The translations under genes were made by a program, and so were the position numbers. A stretch of DNA of 19,126 nucleotides from the NCBI GenBank assembly GCA_946480575.1, contig CAMLKF010000035.1, positions 1 through 19,126 of the forward strand. The letters are read 5' to 3'. The notes below the pieces were generated by a model, which was not told where the DNA came from, searched no databases, and saw only the letters and a program-made list of their open reading frames with translations. The stretch comes from an uncultured Nitrososphaera sp. (lineage in GTDB: Archaea; Thermoproteota; Nitrososphaeria; Nitrososphaerales; Nitrososphaeraceae). Positions 12,946 to 19,019 of the stretch are shown piece by piece. Each line of letters begins with the position of its first letter. Within the stretch, counting starts at the first letter, position 1.

Positions 12946-14617
12946 GAATAGCTTTGTAAGGTTCGTCCGGTGGGTATACGCCGGAGTAGAGAGAACCATC
13001 TTCATGGGGATGAAGTTCACCTTCCCCGGAAGATTCGTCAGCCCCCTTGGGTTCCTTGGCATGCTGACTTTTGTGATTTTCATCATACTTGGCATCACAG
13101 GCGCGCTCTTGATGCTTTGGTACGAGCCGATACTTGACAGGGCGTGGGATAGCGTCAAGAACATCAATGACACCATCCCGTACGGATTCCACATGCGCAA
13201 CATCCACTACCACGCCTCCAACGCGATGGTCATGATGGCACTTCTCCATATGTACTATCAGTACTTCAGCGGCCGATACAAGATCAGAAATGAGATCCTG
13301 TGGGTGACTGGCGTCATTCTCGGAGTGCTCACGATCCTTGAGGCCTTTACAGGCTACGACATTATTTTTAGCGAACGGGCCGAGCTTGCAATCTCTATTG
13401 CGGCGTCGCTTACCAACTCGATACCCATAATTGGGCCGCAGATGCGCGACGCGTTCTTTGGCTCAGGGTTCCACGACTTTATACTGAGGTTCTACACGTT
13501 CCACGTGTTCATGCTGCCGATAGCGATGCTTGGGCTCATGGTAGTCCACTTCCCAAGGTTCCTTGTGTTTGACGTACCGATGGTCATGGCAGTGACTGGC
13601 GCAATCATGCTAACTGGAGGAGTCTTCCCGGTAAGCATGGGATTGAAATTTGACCCCAACGTGCCTCCGGGCATCACAGTGCCAGAGTGGTACCTCACCG
13701 GCCTGTACGCGTTCTTGCGCACGATGTACGACAAGTTCGTGACAGGCGTCGCATGGCCAGGGCTCTTCATATTTGCGCTGCTAATAGTGCCATTTGTCGA
13801 CAGGTACAAGAAATTCTCTTGGAAGGACCGGCCGATTATTACTGCGCTAGGCATCACCAGCCTTGCACAGATCATTGTCACCACGTACTGGGGATTCTAC
13901 ATTGACCCTGACAGGAACAAAGCGCTGCTTGACAGGCTCGTAATCGACCCAATATTCTTCTATCTGGTCATGGTATTGCTGGTGCCCCTGTCGTTTGGCT
14001 TTACGTACATGATGATCAAGCTGGCCAAGCACGCAGAGGCTAACGCCAAGCTGCAGCCCAAAAAGGCAGCAAAGAGCGCGATAAGCGTCTCGCAAAAGTG
14101 GATCTACGTCCTGTTTGTAGTGCTCCTTGCGTTCCAAGTTTATCTGAACATTGCAGCGTATTACGCGCTGCTCCAAGGCATGCAGAACTGGTCGCTCTTC
14201 ATAGTAGGCATAATAATGCTGGTGTTTGCAGCCATGTTCCACCTCTACAGGTACGGAAGGTCTCTGGCAAAGGCGCCTCCGCCCAAGCCCACTCCGCCAG
14301 CTGTAGCAAGGCCGGTCCCGGCGGCTCCCAAGCCCGCGCCAGCGGCGCCGGCTGCAGAAAAGCCTCTTGCTGCACCGCCCACTGCAGCATCCAAGGTAGG
14401 AGGCTCTGAGCAGACCCCGCAGCTGTCTCAACAACAACAGAAATCGGCCGGAGGCGGCACGGCGGACGCTGCAGGAAACAATCCACCCAGCAGCGGCAGC
14501 GGCGGCAAGTCGGCTGCGATGCCAGATCATGTGCAGAAGCCTACTACTACTACTACTACTACAACAACTACGAGCACGATTGATGACCGCGACTCCAAAG
14601 GTTCAAAGACGATTTGA
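12923..14617 (+). CDS. Cytochrome b (fused b6 and subunit IV) with long low-complexity tail
   Basis: This membrane subunit oxidises quinol and holds two b hemes. From the ATG at 12923 (a TTG lies two codons earlier) it has 564 residues. Heme ligands are His95/His109 in helix B (spacing 14) and His194/His209 in helix D (spacing 15, as in cytochrome b6). The PEWY quinol-site motif is at 254-257, so the parts equivalent to b6 and subunit IV are in one chain. At least two further helices follow, near 395-415 and 424-440. Residues 451-564 form a hydrophilic tail: Pro/Ala-rich, then Gln4, Gly/Ser-rich, then ten Thr (541-550). The gene overlaps the Rieske gene and precedes the cupredoxin gene. The function of the tail is unknown. 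Confidence 0.95.
   Translation: MGVSLTYENSFVRFVRWVYAGVERTIFMGMKFTFPGRFVSPLGFLGMLTFVIFIILGITGALLMLWYEPILDRAWDSVKNINDTIPYGFHMRNIHYHASNAMVMMALLHMYYQYFSGRYKIRNEILWVTGVILGVLTILEAFTGYDIIFSERAELAISIAASLTNSIPIIGPQMRDAFFGSGFHDFILRFYTFHVFMLPIAMLGLMVVHFPRFLVFDVPMVMAVTGAIMLTGGVFPVSMGLKFDPNVPPGITVPEWYLTGLYAFLRTMYDKFVTGVAWPGLFIFALLIVPFVDRYKKFSWKDRPIITALGITSLAQIIVTTYWGFYIDPDRNKALLDRLVIDPIFFYLVMVLLVPLSFGFTYMMIKLAKHAEANAKLQPKKAAKSAISVSQKWIYVLFVVLLAFQVYLNIAAYYALLQGMQNWSLFIVGIIMLVFAAMFHLYRYGRSLAKAPPPKPTPPAVARPVPAAPKPAPAAPAAEKPLAAPPTAASKVGGSEQTPQLSQQQQKSAGGGTADAAGNNPPSSGSGGKSAAMPDHVQKPTTTTTTTTTTSTIDDRDSKGSKTI
14543..14572. repeat. Coding (ACT)n tract, ten threonines
   Basis: Six ACT triplets followed by ACA ACA ACT ACG encode ten consecutive threonines near the end of the cytochrome b tail. 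Block-wise identical codons suggest triplet expansion. Confidence 0.85.
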
Positions 14618-14641
14618 GCTGATGATTGCAAACAAACAAGC

Positions 14642-14649
14642 TTTATATG
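14642..14649 (+). promoter_or_regulatory. TATA box of the cupredoxin gene
   Basis: TTTATATG is centred about 37 nt before the ATG at 14683, which would give a leader near 10 nt. The cupredoxin can thus be transcribed apart from Rieske/cytochrome b. Confidence 0.55.
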
Positions 14650-14682
14650 TGAAAATATCGGCAGACAGGATCGAGGCTTATA

Positions 14683-15159
14683 ATGGACAACCACGCAGCT
14701 GGCATTAGCGTTGTCGCGTTCATTGTTGCGGTTGCCGTAAGCATGGGCTACTACCAGTTTGTCTACATCCCGCAGGCCAACGCAAGGCCAGTTCTGCCAG
14801 AAGAAGTCATCGAGCCGCCAGAAGTCCTCGAAATCTCCATAGCCGAAGGCTCGGCAGTTGAAACCAACCCCAGGTTCTTCGTCCCCGCCGACGCGCGTGG
14901 CACGATAGGCATACAAAATAAGGTAGTATGGGCTAATGAAGACACCGTCCCGCACACGGTGACAACCGACGACGACTATAGAGACGCGTACAGCGGCGTC
15001 TTTGACTCGCGCGAGCGCCCAGAGGAAGAAGGCGGGCCTTTCGTGATGCCCGGAGAGGAATATGAGTTCCTGTTCACCAAAGCGGGCCAATACTCATACC
15101 ATTGCGAGCCGCACCCGTGGATGACAGGCAAAGTTGAAATAGTAGAGAACTTCGCCTAG
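14683..15159 (+). CDS. Membrane-anchored blue copper protein (plastocyanin-like cupredoxin)
   Basis: The 158-residue protein should carry single electrons on a type 1 copper, most likely from the Rieske/cytochrome b complex to the terminal oxidase or other copper enzymes. An N-terminal hydrophobic segment (about 7-28) is an uncleaved anchor or signal. An acidic, Pro/Glu-rich linker (38-50) follows. The cupredoxin domain has the ligands His91 (VPHTV), Cys141, His144 and Met147 in YHCEPHPWM. Replacement of heme cytochromes c by such proteins is characteristic of ammonia-oxidising archaea, and its place right after cytochrome b fits that role. Its TAG overlaps the TAG of the convergent gene in CTAG. 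Confidence 0.93.
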   Translation: MDNHAAGISVVAFIVAVAVSMGYYQFVYIPQANARPVLPEEVIEPPEVLEISIAEGSAVETNPRFFVPADARGTIGIQNKVVWANEDTVPHTVTTDDDYRDAYSGVFDSRERPEEEGGPFVMPGEEYEFLFTKAGQYSYHCEPHPWMTGKVEIVENFA

Positions 15160-15551
15160 ACTTTCTTTACTATTTTTATGTAAGCAACGTCGCTGGCGAC
15201 TTCCTTATGTTCCTGTATTATCGTGACGCGGAATTTGACGCTAGAGTGGTCGCCGGCAGGAGGGACGTGCTTGGTCGTCGCTGTGAACTTGACAGTCGTC
15301 GTCCTCCCCTCAAGCTCGGCCTTGAATATTGATAGGCGCGCATAGGGATAGTTGATCTTTTTGCCGTTGAGGTTTGTGTATGAGAAGACATCGCTCGAAT
15401 TCTCTATTTGAGAGTTTATCACTACGCTGTCAAACCGCCCGGCGTAATTGATGGTTATTGTGCCGTGCACGTCCTGACCTGCCGCAATCTGGTTCTCTGC
15501 CAGCGCGATTAAGACCTGCTTCTTTTGTTGTTGGTGGTGCTCTCCGCTCAA
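15156..15551 (-). CDS. Hypothetical all-beta protein
   Basis: I do not recognise the family with certainty. The 131 residues alternate polar and hydrophobic positions in many short strands (VHGTITINYAG, FDSVVINSQIE, RLSIFKAELEG, TTVKFTATT, VKFRVTIIQE, VAYIKIVKKV), which suggests an Ig- or arrestin-like beta-sandwich. There is no signal peptide. The N-terminus holds a His-His-Gln3-Lys2 segment. The start is a TTG; a TATA box (TTTTAAAT on the minus strand, 15580-15587) is centred 32 nt upstream and supports it. It converges on the cupredoxin gene with a four-base overlap of stop codons, which argues for long-standing adjacency but not for a shared function. Confidence 0.75.
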   Translation of the reverse strand: MSGEHHQQQKKQVLIALAENQIAAGQDVHGTITINYAGRFDSVVINSQIENSSDVFSYTNLNGKKINYPYARLSIFKAELEGRTTTVKFTATTKHVPPAGDHSSVKFRVTIIQEHKEVASDVAYIKIVKKV

Positions 15552-15579
15552 ATCAGGTTGTACAAGCTCGCACGGGCGG

Positions 15580-15587
15580 ATTTAAAA
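15580..15587 (-). promoter_or_regulatory. TATA box of the all-beta hypothetical gene
   Basis: On the minus strand the element reads TTTTAAAT, about 32 nt before the TTG at 15551. Confidence 0.55.
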
Positions 15588-15638
15588 CTTGAGGTGCGGC
15601 AAAAACGCGATTTTTTAGCTAATGATTGAAAATCCTTG

Positions 15639-15927
15639 ATGAGCATATTGACTGAAAAATCATTCGTCAATCGTAAGGAGAGAAAAAAAGCATATGTCGC
15701 CAACTGCGTGTGCCTGGCGTGCAATTCCAAGATCTATGAGTAGCAGGACGGCAACTGGACAGAGTGGATATATTATGCTGGAAAAGTCCAGCCACTATGA
15801 GTCGAACACGCCGGCCTTCAGGGCATCGTACGCCCACATGTTTTTAGACTTTGTGCGGAAAAAAACAGCACTACTATTATCTAGTAAGGTACGCATGCCT
15901 CTACTATGGCAGAGGGCAAGATCATAA
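15639..15927 (+). pseudogene. Possible remnant of a small cysteine-motif gene
   Basis: From an ATG at 15639 a frame runs 34 codons, including CVCLAC (C-x-C-x2-C) and NSKIYE, to a TAG at 15741. The same frame then continues with protein-like sequence (QDGNWTEWIYYAGK) to a TGA at about 15798. Near 15785-15795 a different frame takes over (SSHYESNTPAF, ASYAHMFLDF) and runs to 15927. This pattern fits a small zinc-ribbon-like gene broken by one nonsense change and one frameshift. I have no homologue to compare, so chance open frames remain possible. The rest of the 15552-16045 gap holds only promoters and a T-rich stretch (15962-15989). Confidence 0.3.
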
Positions 15928-16009
15928 AGCCGCAATAAAAAATGCATCACTTTGCTGGAATGTTTTTCTGTTGTTGTTTTTCCTTTGTCTCATGAACAAC
16001 TAGCTAAAG

Positions 16010-16016
16010 TTTTATG
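16010..16016 (+). promoter_or_regulatory. TATA box of the RNase H-fold gene
   Basis: TTTTATG is centred about 33 nt before the ATG at 16046. Confidence 0.45.
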
Positions 16017-16045
16017 AGCAGATAAGGAGTTAAGTCAGATAGACG

Positions 16046-16624
16046 ATGTCAAGTTACGGATTGCGTCTGTTAAGCATCACGATAGATGCCGATGGATCTC
16101 CGTCCGGTTATATCGCTTGGTACAACCATTCCACAGAAACAGGCAAGATACGGGTGCTCCGGCCTTCGACAAAAAACGACAAGTACGGCGTCCAAAGGAT
16201 GGAAATGCTAGCCATTTACTTTGCTCTGGCAGATAACCAGTGGCAGATAAAGAGGATGGCAAGCAACCCGAGGAAAAAGCAACAGCAACAGCAGCAACAG
16301 CAGCTCGTCATAAACATACGGAGCGACTCAAAGACAAGCGTCGAGCAGCTGCAGGGGATATCAGAGGTCAGAGACTCGCTCATGCAAAGGATATGCGCTG
16401 CGATAAAAAAGCTGCTTGAAAGGATGATGTCCTTCATGATAATCTTCAACCACCTTGACAGGACAAGGAACATCGCCGGCCTGCTGCTTGAGCAGAGGAG
16501 AAGGAAGGAGGAAGAAAAGTTCCTGATGCACCAATACCAAAAGCAGTACTATTGCTGCAGCATCGACGGGCTGTTGGGCGACCCGCTCATGCCAGGCCAC
16601 AACTACAGCCTGACAACTGCATAA
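16046..16624 (+). CDS. RNase H-fold protein with polyglutamine tract
   Basis: The 192-residue protein has the layout of a type 1 RNase H domain: an opening strand ITIDADGS with Asp14 (and Asp16), a helix with Glu53 (RMEMLAIYFAL), a strand with Asp94 (INIRSDSKTSVEQL), and a late HLDRTRNIAGLLLE segment (His136, Asp138, Asn142) where RNase HI has its H-x-x-N-x-x-A-D motif. The last catalytic Asp is not in its usual place after Ala, so activity is uncertain. An eight-glutamine run (79-86, codons CAA/CAG at 16280-16303) sits on the surface loop before the third strand. The C-terminal part is helical and basic/acidic-rich, then Gln/Tyr/Cys-rich. A nuclease acting on RNA:DNA hybrids is the natural guess; a non-catalytic nucleic-acid binder is the alternative. 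Confidence 0.65.
   Translation: MSSYGLRLLSITIDADGSPSGYIAWYNHSTETGKIRVLRPSTKNDKYGVQRMEMLAIYFALADNQWQIKRMASNPRKKQQQQQQQQLVINIRSDSKTSVEQLQGISEVRDSLMQRICAAIKKLLERMMSFMIIFNHLDRTRNIAGLLLEQRRRKEEEKFLMHQYQKQYYCCSIDGLLGDPLMPGHNYSLTTA
16280..16303. repeat. Coding CAA/CAG tract, eight glutamines
   Basis: Eight consecutive Gln codons in a mixed CAA/CAG order lie inside the RNase H-fold gene. The mixture makes it less slippage-prone than a pure repeat. Confidence 0.85.
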
Positions 16625-16633
16625 ATATATTAA
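16622..16633 (+). promoter_or_regulatory. TATA box of the alpha/beta hydrolase gene
   Basis: TAAATATATTAA begins with the stop codon of the RNase H-fold gene and is centred about 33 nt before the TTG at 16660. It supports that TTG as the start. Confidence 0.6.
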
Positions 16634-16659
16634 GTGAAGCGCGTTTAGTATCGACCTGA

Positions 16660-17472
16660 TTGCAGGAGCAGTCCACGCCGCAGAGGATGACCTATGTCAA
16701 CGGCTATGCAATAAGGTATCTCGAATACGGGTCTTCGAACAGCAAGGTCCTGATACTGATGCACGGCATGGGCGCTTCCGCCGATCGCTGGTCCCGCGTT
16801 GTCTCGACGCTCTCCAAGTATTTTCGCGTGATCGCACCTGACATAATCGGCTTTGGCTACAGCGACAAGCCCACAATCGAATACACGATGGACTTTTTTC
16901 TCGACTTTTTCAGCGGCTTCCTTGACAGCTTAAAGATACCCAAGGCAAGCGTCATAGGCTCATCATTTGGAGGTCACGTGGCGACAGAATTTGCCATAAG
17001 GCAGAACCGCAAGGTGGACAGGCTCGTTCTGGCGGCGCCGGCCGGCATAATGCGCACGTCGACGCCCGTCCTCGACGGCTATATCATGGCCGCGCTGTAT
17101 CCGACGTACGAAAACGCGCTCAAGGCCTTCCGGGACATGGCTTACGACCCAGACCTCGTCACCGAGGACACAGTAGTAGACTTTGTGAACAGAATGAGAC
17201 TGCCGAATGCGAAGTACGCATTCATGTCGACGCTCCTTGGCATGAGGTACGCTCCCAAACTTCAGGGCAAGATAGGCATGATAACCTCGCCAACTCTGCT
17301 CGTGTGGGGCGACAGCGACAGGATGATACCGGTGCAATACGCCAAGGAATACAGCGAGATCCCGGACAGCAAGCTCGTGGTAATAAAGAACTGCGGCCAC
17401 ACGCCATATGTCGAAAAGCCGATGACGTTCAACAAGCTTGTGCTAAAGTTTCTGGTCAGGGCAAGTGAGTAA
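16660..17472 (+). CDS. Alpha/beta hydrolase
   Basis: The 270-residue protein is a complete alpha/beta-hydrolase. HGMG (35-38) forms the oxyanion hole, G-S-S-F-G puts the nucleophile at Ser102, WGDSD gives the acid (Asp220, or Asp218), and GHTPYVEKP gives His247. The DIIGFGYSDKP segment (61-71) is typical of the esterase, meta-cleavage hydrolase and haloperoxidase-like groups. A cap region lies at about 132-205. No signal peptide is seen. The substrate cannot be read from the sequence. The start is a TTG set by the upstream TATA box; an ATG at 16687 would remove nine residues. It converges on a phasin-like/AbrB gene only six bases away. Confidence 0.9.
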   Translation: MQEQSTPQRMTYVNGYAIRYLEYGSSNSKVLILMHGMGASADRWSRVVSTLSKYFRVIAPDIIGFGYSDKPTIEYTMDFFLDFFSGFLDSLKIPKASVIGSSFGGHVATEFAIRQNRKVDRLVLAAPAGIMRTSTPVLDGYIMAALYPTYENALKAFRDMAYDPDLVTEDTVVDFVNRMRLPNAKYAFMSTLLGMRYAPKLQGKIGMITSPTLLVWGDSDRMIPVQYAKEYSEIPDSKLVVIKNCGHTPYVEKPMTFNKLVLKFLVRASE

Positions 17473-17478
17473 GTTATC

Positions 17479-17781
17479 TCAGGTTTCTTCCTTCTTGCGC
17501 CGGCGCTCTATAGGCACGACTATGACCTGCACGAGGTCGCCGTCTTCGATGTTGAGAGCCTGCCTCTCGGCTTCCGGTATCGAGATCCTGCCGCCGCTCT
17601 GAACCGTCGTCTTGAACATCGCATTGTAGTACGATAGGCCCCGGAGGACTGCAAAGTAGTTCTGCACGGCGTCCTGTTGGATGTTGGTGAACTGATTCAT
17701 AAAGTTCTTCTGGGCCTCGCTTCCCTTCTCTATCGCCTTTTTGAAAGCTTCGACAGGATCAGTGGAATCGCTAGCACTCAT
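17479..17781 (-). CDS. AbrB-type DNA-binding domain with phasin-like helical N-terminus
   Basis: The 100-residue protein has two parts. Residues 10-57 are an amphipathic helical region (EAFKKAIEKGSEAQKNFMNQF and onward) of the kind seen in phasins, which coat polyhydroxyalkanoate granules. Residues 58-92 are an AbrB/MazE/SpoVT swapped-hairpin domain (SGGRISIPEAERQALNIEDGD). A basic tail ends the protein. AbrB-domain regulators of PHA granules are known in haloarchaea, so a granule-associated regulator is a reasonable inference. Plain transcription regulation or a toxin-antitoxin role (no toxin gene adjacent) is possible. The ATG at 17781 lies 26 nt from a TATA box (17803-17812, minus strand), so the mRNA is leaderless. 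Confidence 0.8.
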   Translation of the reverse strand: MSASDSTDPVEAFKKAIEKGSEAQKNFMNQFTNIQQDAVQNYFAVLRGLSYYNAMFKTTVQSGGRISIPEAERQALNIEDGDLVQVIVVPIERRRKKEET

Positions 17782-17802
17782 ATGCGATTGGAAGCGTGCG
17801 TC

Positions 17803-17812
17803 ATTTATTTAA
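17803..17812 (-). promoter_or_regulatory. TATA box of the AbrB-domain gene
   Basis: On the minus strand this reads TTAAATAAAT, centred 26-27 nt before the ATG at 17781. Confidence 0.65.
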
Positions 17813-17884
17813 CGTTAATGTTGTGTCATAGAAGAAAATGAAAAAGTTCAATAGCCATGGGATTGTTGTCTAACAGGCGATAAT

Positions 17885-18742
17885 TTGCAATCCCTGTTGC
17901 AGAGCTTTAATCCCGGCCTCAGCATAAACAGCGGGCAGGTCTTTCTGTGGGAAAAGCACGGAGATCTCTGGTACGGCATACACGGCGACCGCATCGTACG
18001 GTTCGGTAAGGATGATGCGGGATTCCAGTCGTTTCCAGAGCTCAAGTCATGCGAGCAGAGAATGTTCAGGCTGGACGATGACATCAAGGCAATAGTGGCA
18101 GACATTTCGCGCGATGCGCTTGTGCGCAGGCTCGTCAAGGCATACCCCGGCCTCCGCTTGATGAGGCAGGAACCAGAACAGTGCATCTTTTCTTTTGTGT
18201 GCGCAAGCAACACAAACATACCCATGATCCGCCGGATGCTGTCAGCCATGGCCCGCAGATTTGGCAGGCCAGTCAAGGTTAACGGGATAGAGTTCTTTAC
18301 GTTCCCATCGGCCAGATCCATCAACAAGGCGACGATTGACGAGCTGTGCGCATGCGGCCTTGGGTACAGGGCCAAGGCAGTCAAGGCTGTCGCAGAGGGC
18401 GTCATCAGTGGAAGGCTCGACTTTGGGGCGCTAAAGAATGCATCTTACGAAGAAGCCAAGAAAGAACTGCTACAGATTTACGGCGTAGGCAACAAGATAG
18501 CCGACTGCGTGCTGCTGTTCTCGCTTGAAAAGCTGGAGGCATTCCCTATAGACATCTGGATTGCAAGGGCGCTTGCCGGCCACTACAGGTGGCTCCACGA
18601 AAAGCAGTTTGGCGACAAGCTTACTGCGCACCAGTATGACCTCCTGTCGGAGGGTGCAAGAAAGTACTTTGGCAGGTATGCAGGCTATGCGCAGCAATAT
18701 TTGTATTACCACATGAGGCAGGGCGCCGGCAAGAAATGGTGA
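17885..18742 (+). CDS. 8-oxoguanine DNA glycosylase/AP lyase, OGG1-type
   Basis: The enzyme removes 8-oxoguanine from DNA and nicks the abasic site. Its 285 residues follow the eukaryotic OGG1 plan: an N-terminal beta domain (GQVFLWEKHGDLWYGI, about 17-32), a helical block with FSFVCASNTNIPMI (102-114), where human OGG1 has the damage-contacting Asn triplet, GLGYRAKAV (158-166), and the helix-hairpin-helix IYGVGNKIADC (198-208) with catalytic Lys204 and Asp223 in PIDIW. The start is a TTG; the frame is closed by a TAG at 17852-17854 and no in-frame ATG precedes it. An ATG at 17857 is out of frame. It is divergent from the AbrB-domain gene. I see no strong TATA box for it. Confidence 0.9.
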   Translation: MQSLLQSFNPGLSINSGQVFLWEKHGDLWYGIHGDRIVRFGKDDAGFQSFPELKSCEQRMFRLDDDIKAIVADISRDALVRRLVKAYPGLRLMRQEPEQCIFSFVCASNTNIPMIRRMLSAMARRFGRPVKVNGIEFFTFPSARSINKATIDELCACGLGYRAKAVKAVAEGVISGRLDFGALKNASYEEAKKELLQIYGVGNKIADCVLLFSLEKLEAFPIDIWIARALAGHYRWLHEKQFGDKLTAHQYDLLSEGARKYFGRYAGYAQQYLYYHMRQGAGKKW

Positions 18743-18775
18743 TATTTCGTTAAGAATTTTTCAATGTAACCCTCG

Positions 18776-18787
18776 TTACAAATATTC
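18776..18787 (+). promoter_or_regulatory. TATA box of the small membrane protein gene
   Basis: TTACAAATATTC is centred about 32 nt before the ATG at 18814. Confidence 0.5.
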
Positions 18788-18813
18788 ATAGGCGATACAG
18801 GGTCATTTTTTGC

Positions 18814-18984
18814 ATGGCAAGACCGCTAAGAGCGCTTGACTGGGTAGTCATTGCCGTCCTCGTGATACTGGCGGCTCTGGTGATATACCTGCTGAGGCCG
18901 CTTGTCATAGCAATAGCGATAATTGCCGTCGGCTACATCATTTACAGGTGGTATACGGGCAGGCGGCTGGTAAGAACGAGCTGA
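18814..18984 (+). CDS. Small two-helix membrane protein
   Basis: This 56-residue open frame encodes two hydrophobic stretches, about 10-26 and 29-43, separated by Leu-Leu-Arg-Pro. The N-terminus is basic (ARPLRALDW) and the tail is basic and aromatic (YRWYTGRRLVRTS), as expected for an integral membrane miniprotein with both ends inside. It has a well-placed TATA box upstream and a T-rich stretch after its stop, which together make it a convincing independent gene despite its size. I do not recognise a family and can give no function. Confidence 0.7.
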   Translation: MARPLRALDWVVIAVLVILAALVIYLLRPLVIAIAIIAVGYIIYRWYTGRRLVRTS

Positions 18985-18997
18985 CGTACCGCCAAGC

Positions 18998-19019
18998 TTT
19001 TTTCCTTTTTCCAATTTTT
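18998..19019 (+). terminator. T-rich terminator after the small membrane protein gene
   Basis: Three T runs (T6 at 18998-19003, T5 at 19006-19010, T5 at 19015-19019) begin 13 bases after the stop. Successive T runs without a hairpin are the normal archaeal terminator form. Confidence 0.55.

Noticed and set aside
13847..14530. 227-codon open frame antisense to cytochrome b
   Set aside because: The Arg/Leu-rich reading is the complement of the Pro/Ala/Gly-rich tail; no promoter or known fold.
15548..15730. 60-codon minus-strand open frame upstream of the all-beta gene
   Set aside because: It would run through that gene's TATA box and has no protein-like pattern.
15741..15743. TAG read through as pyrrolysine in the frame from 15639
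   Set aside because: Nothing in the window supports pyrrolysine machinery and the frame meets another stop soon after; a broken gene is simpler.
17479..17781. AbrB-domain protein as the antitoxin of a MazEF-type pair
   Set aside because: No small toxin-like gene is adjacent; the neighbours are an alpha/beta hydrolase and a glycosylase.
17838..17884. ATGs at 17838 and 17857 as starts for the glycosylase
   Set aside because: Both are out of frame with the OGG1-like sequence; the frame itself is closed upstream by a TAG at 17852-17854.
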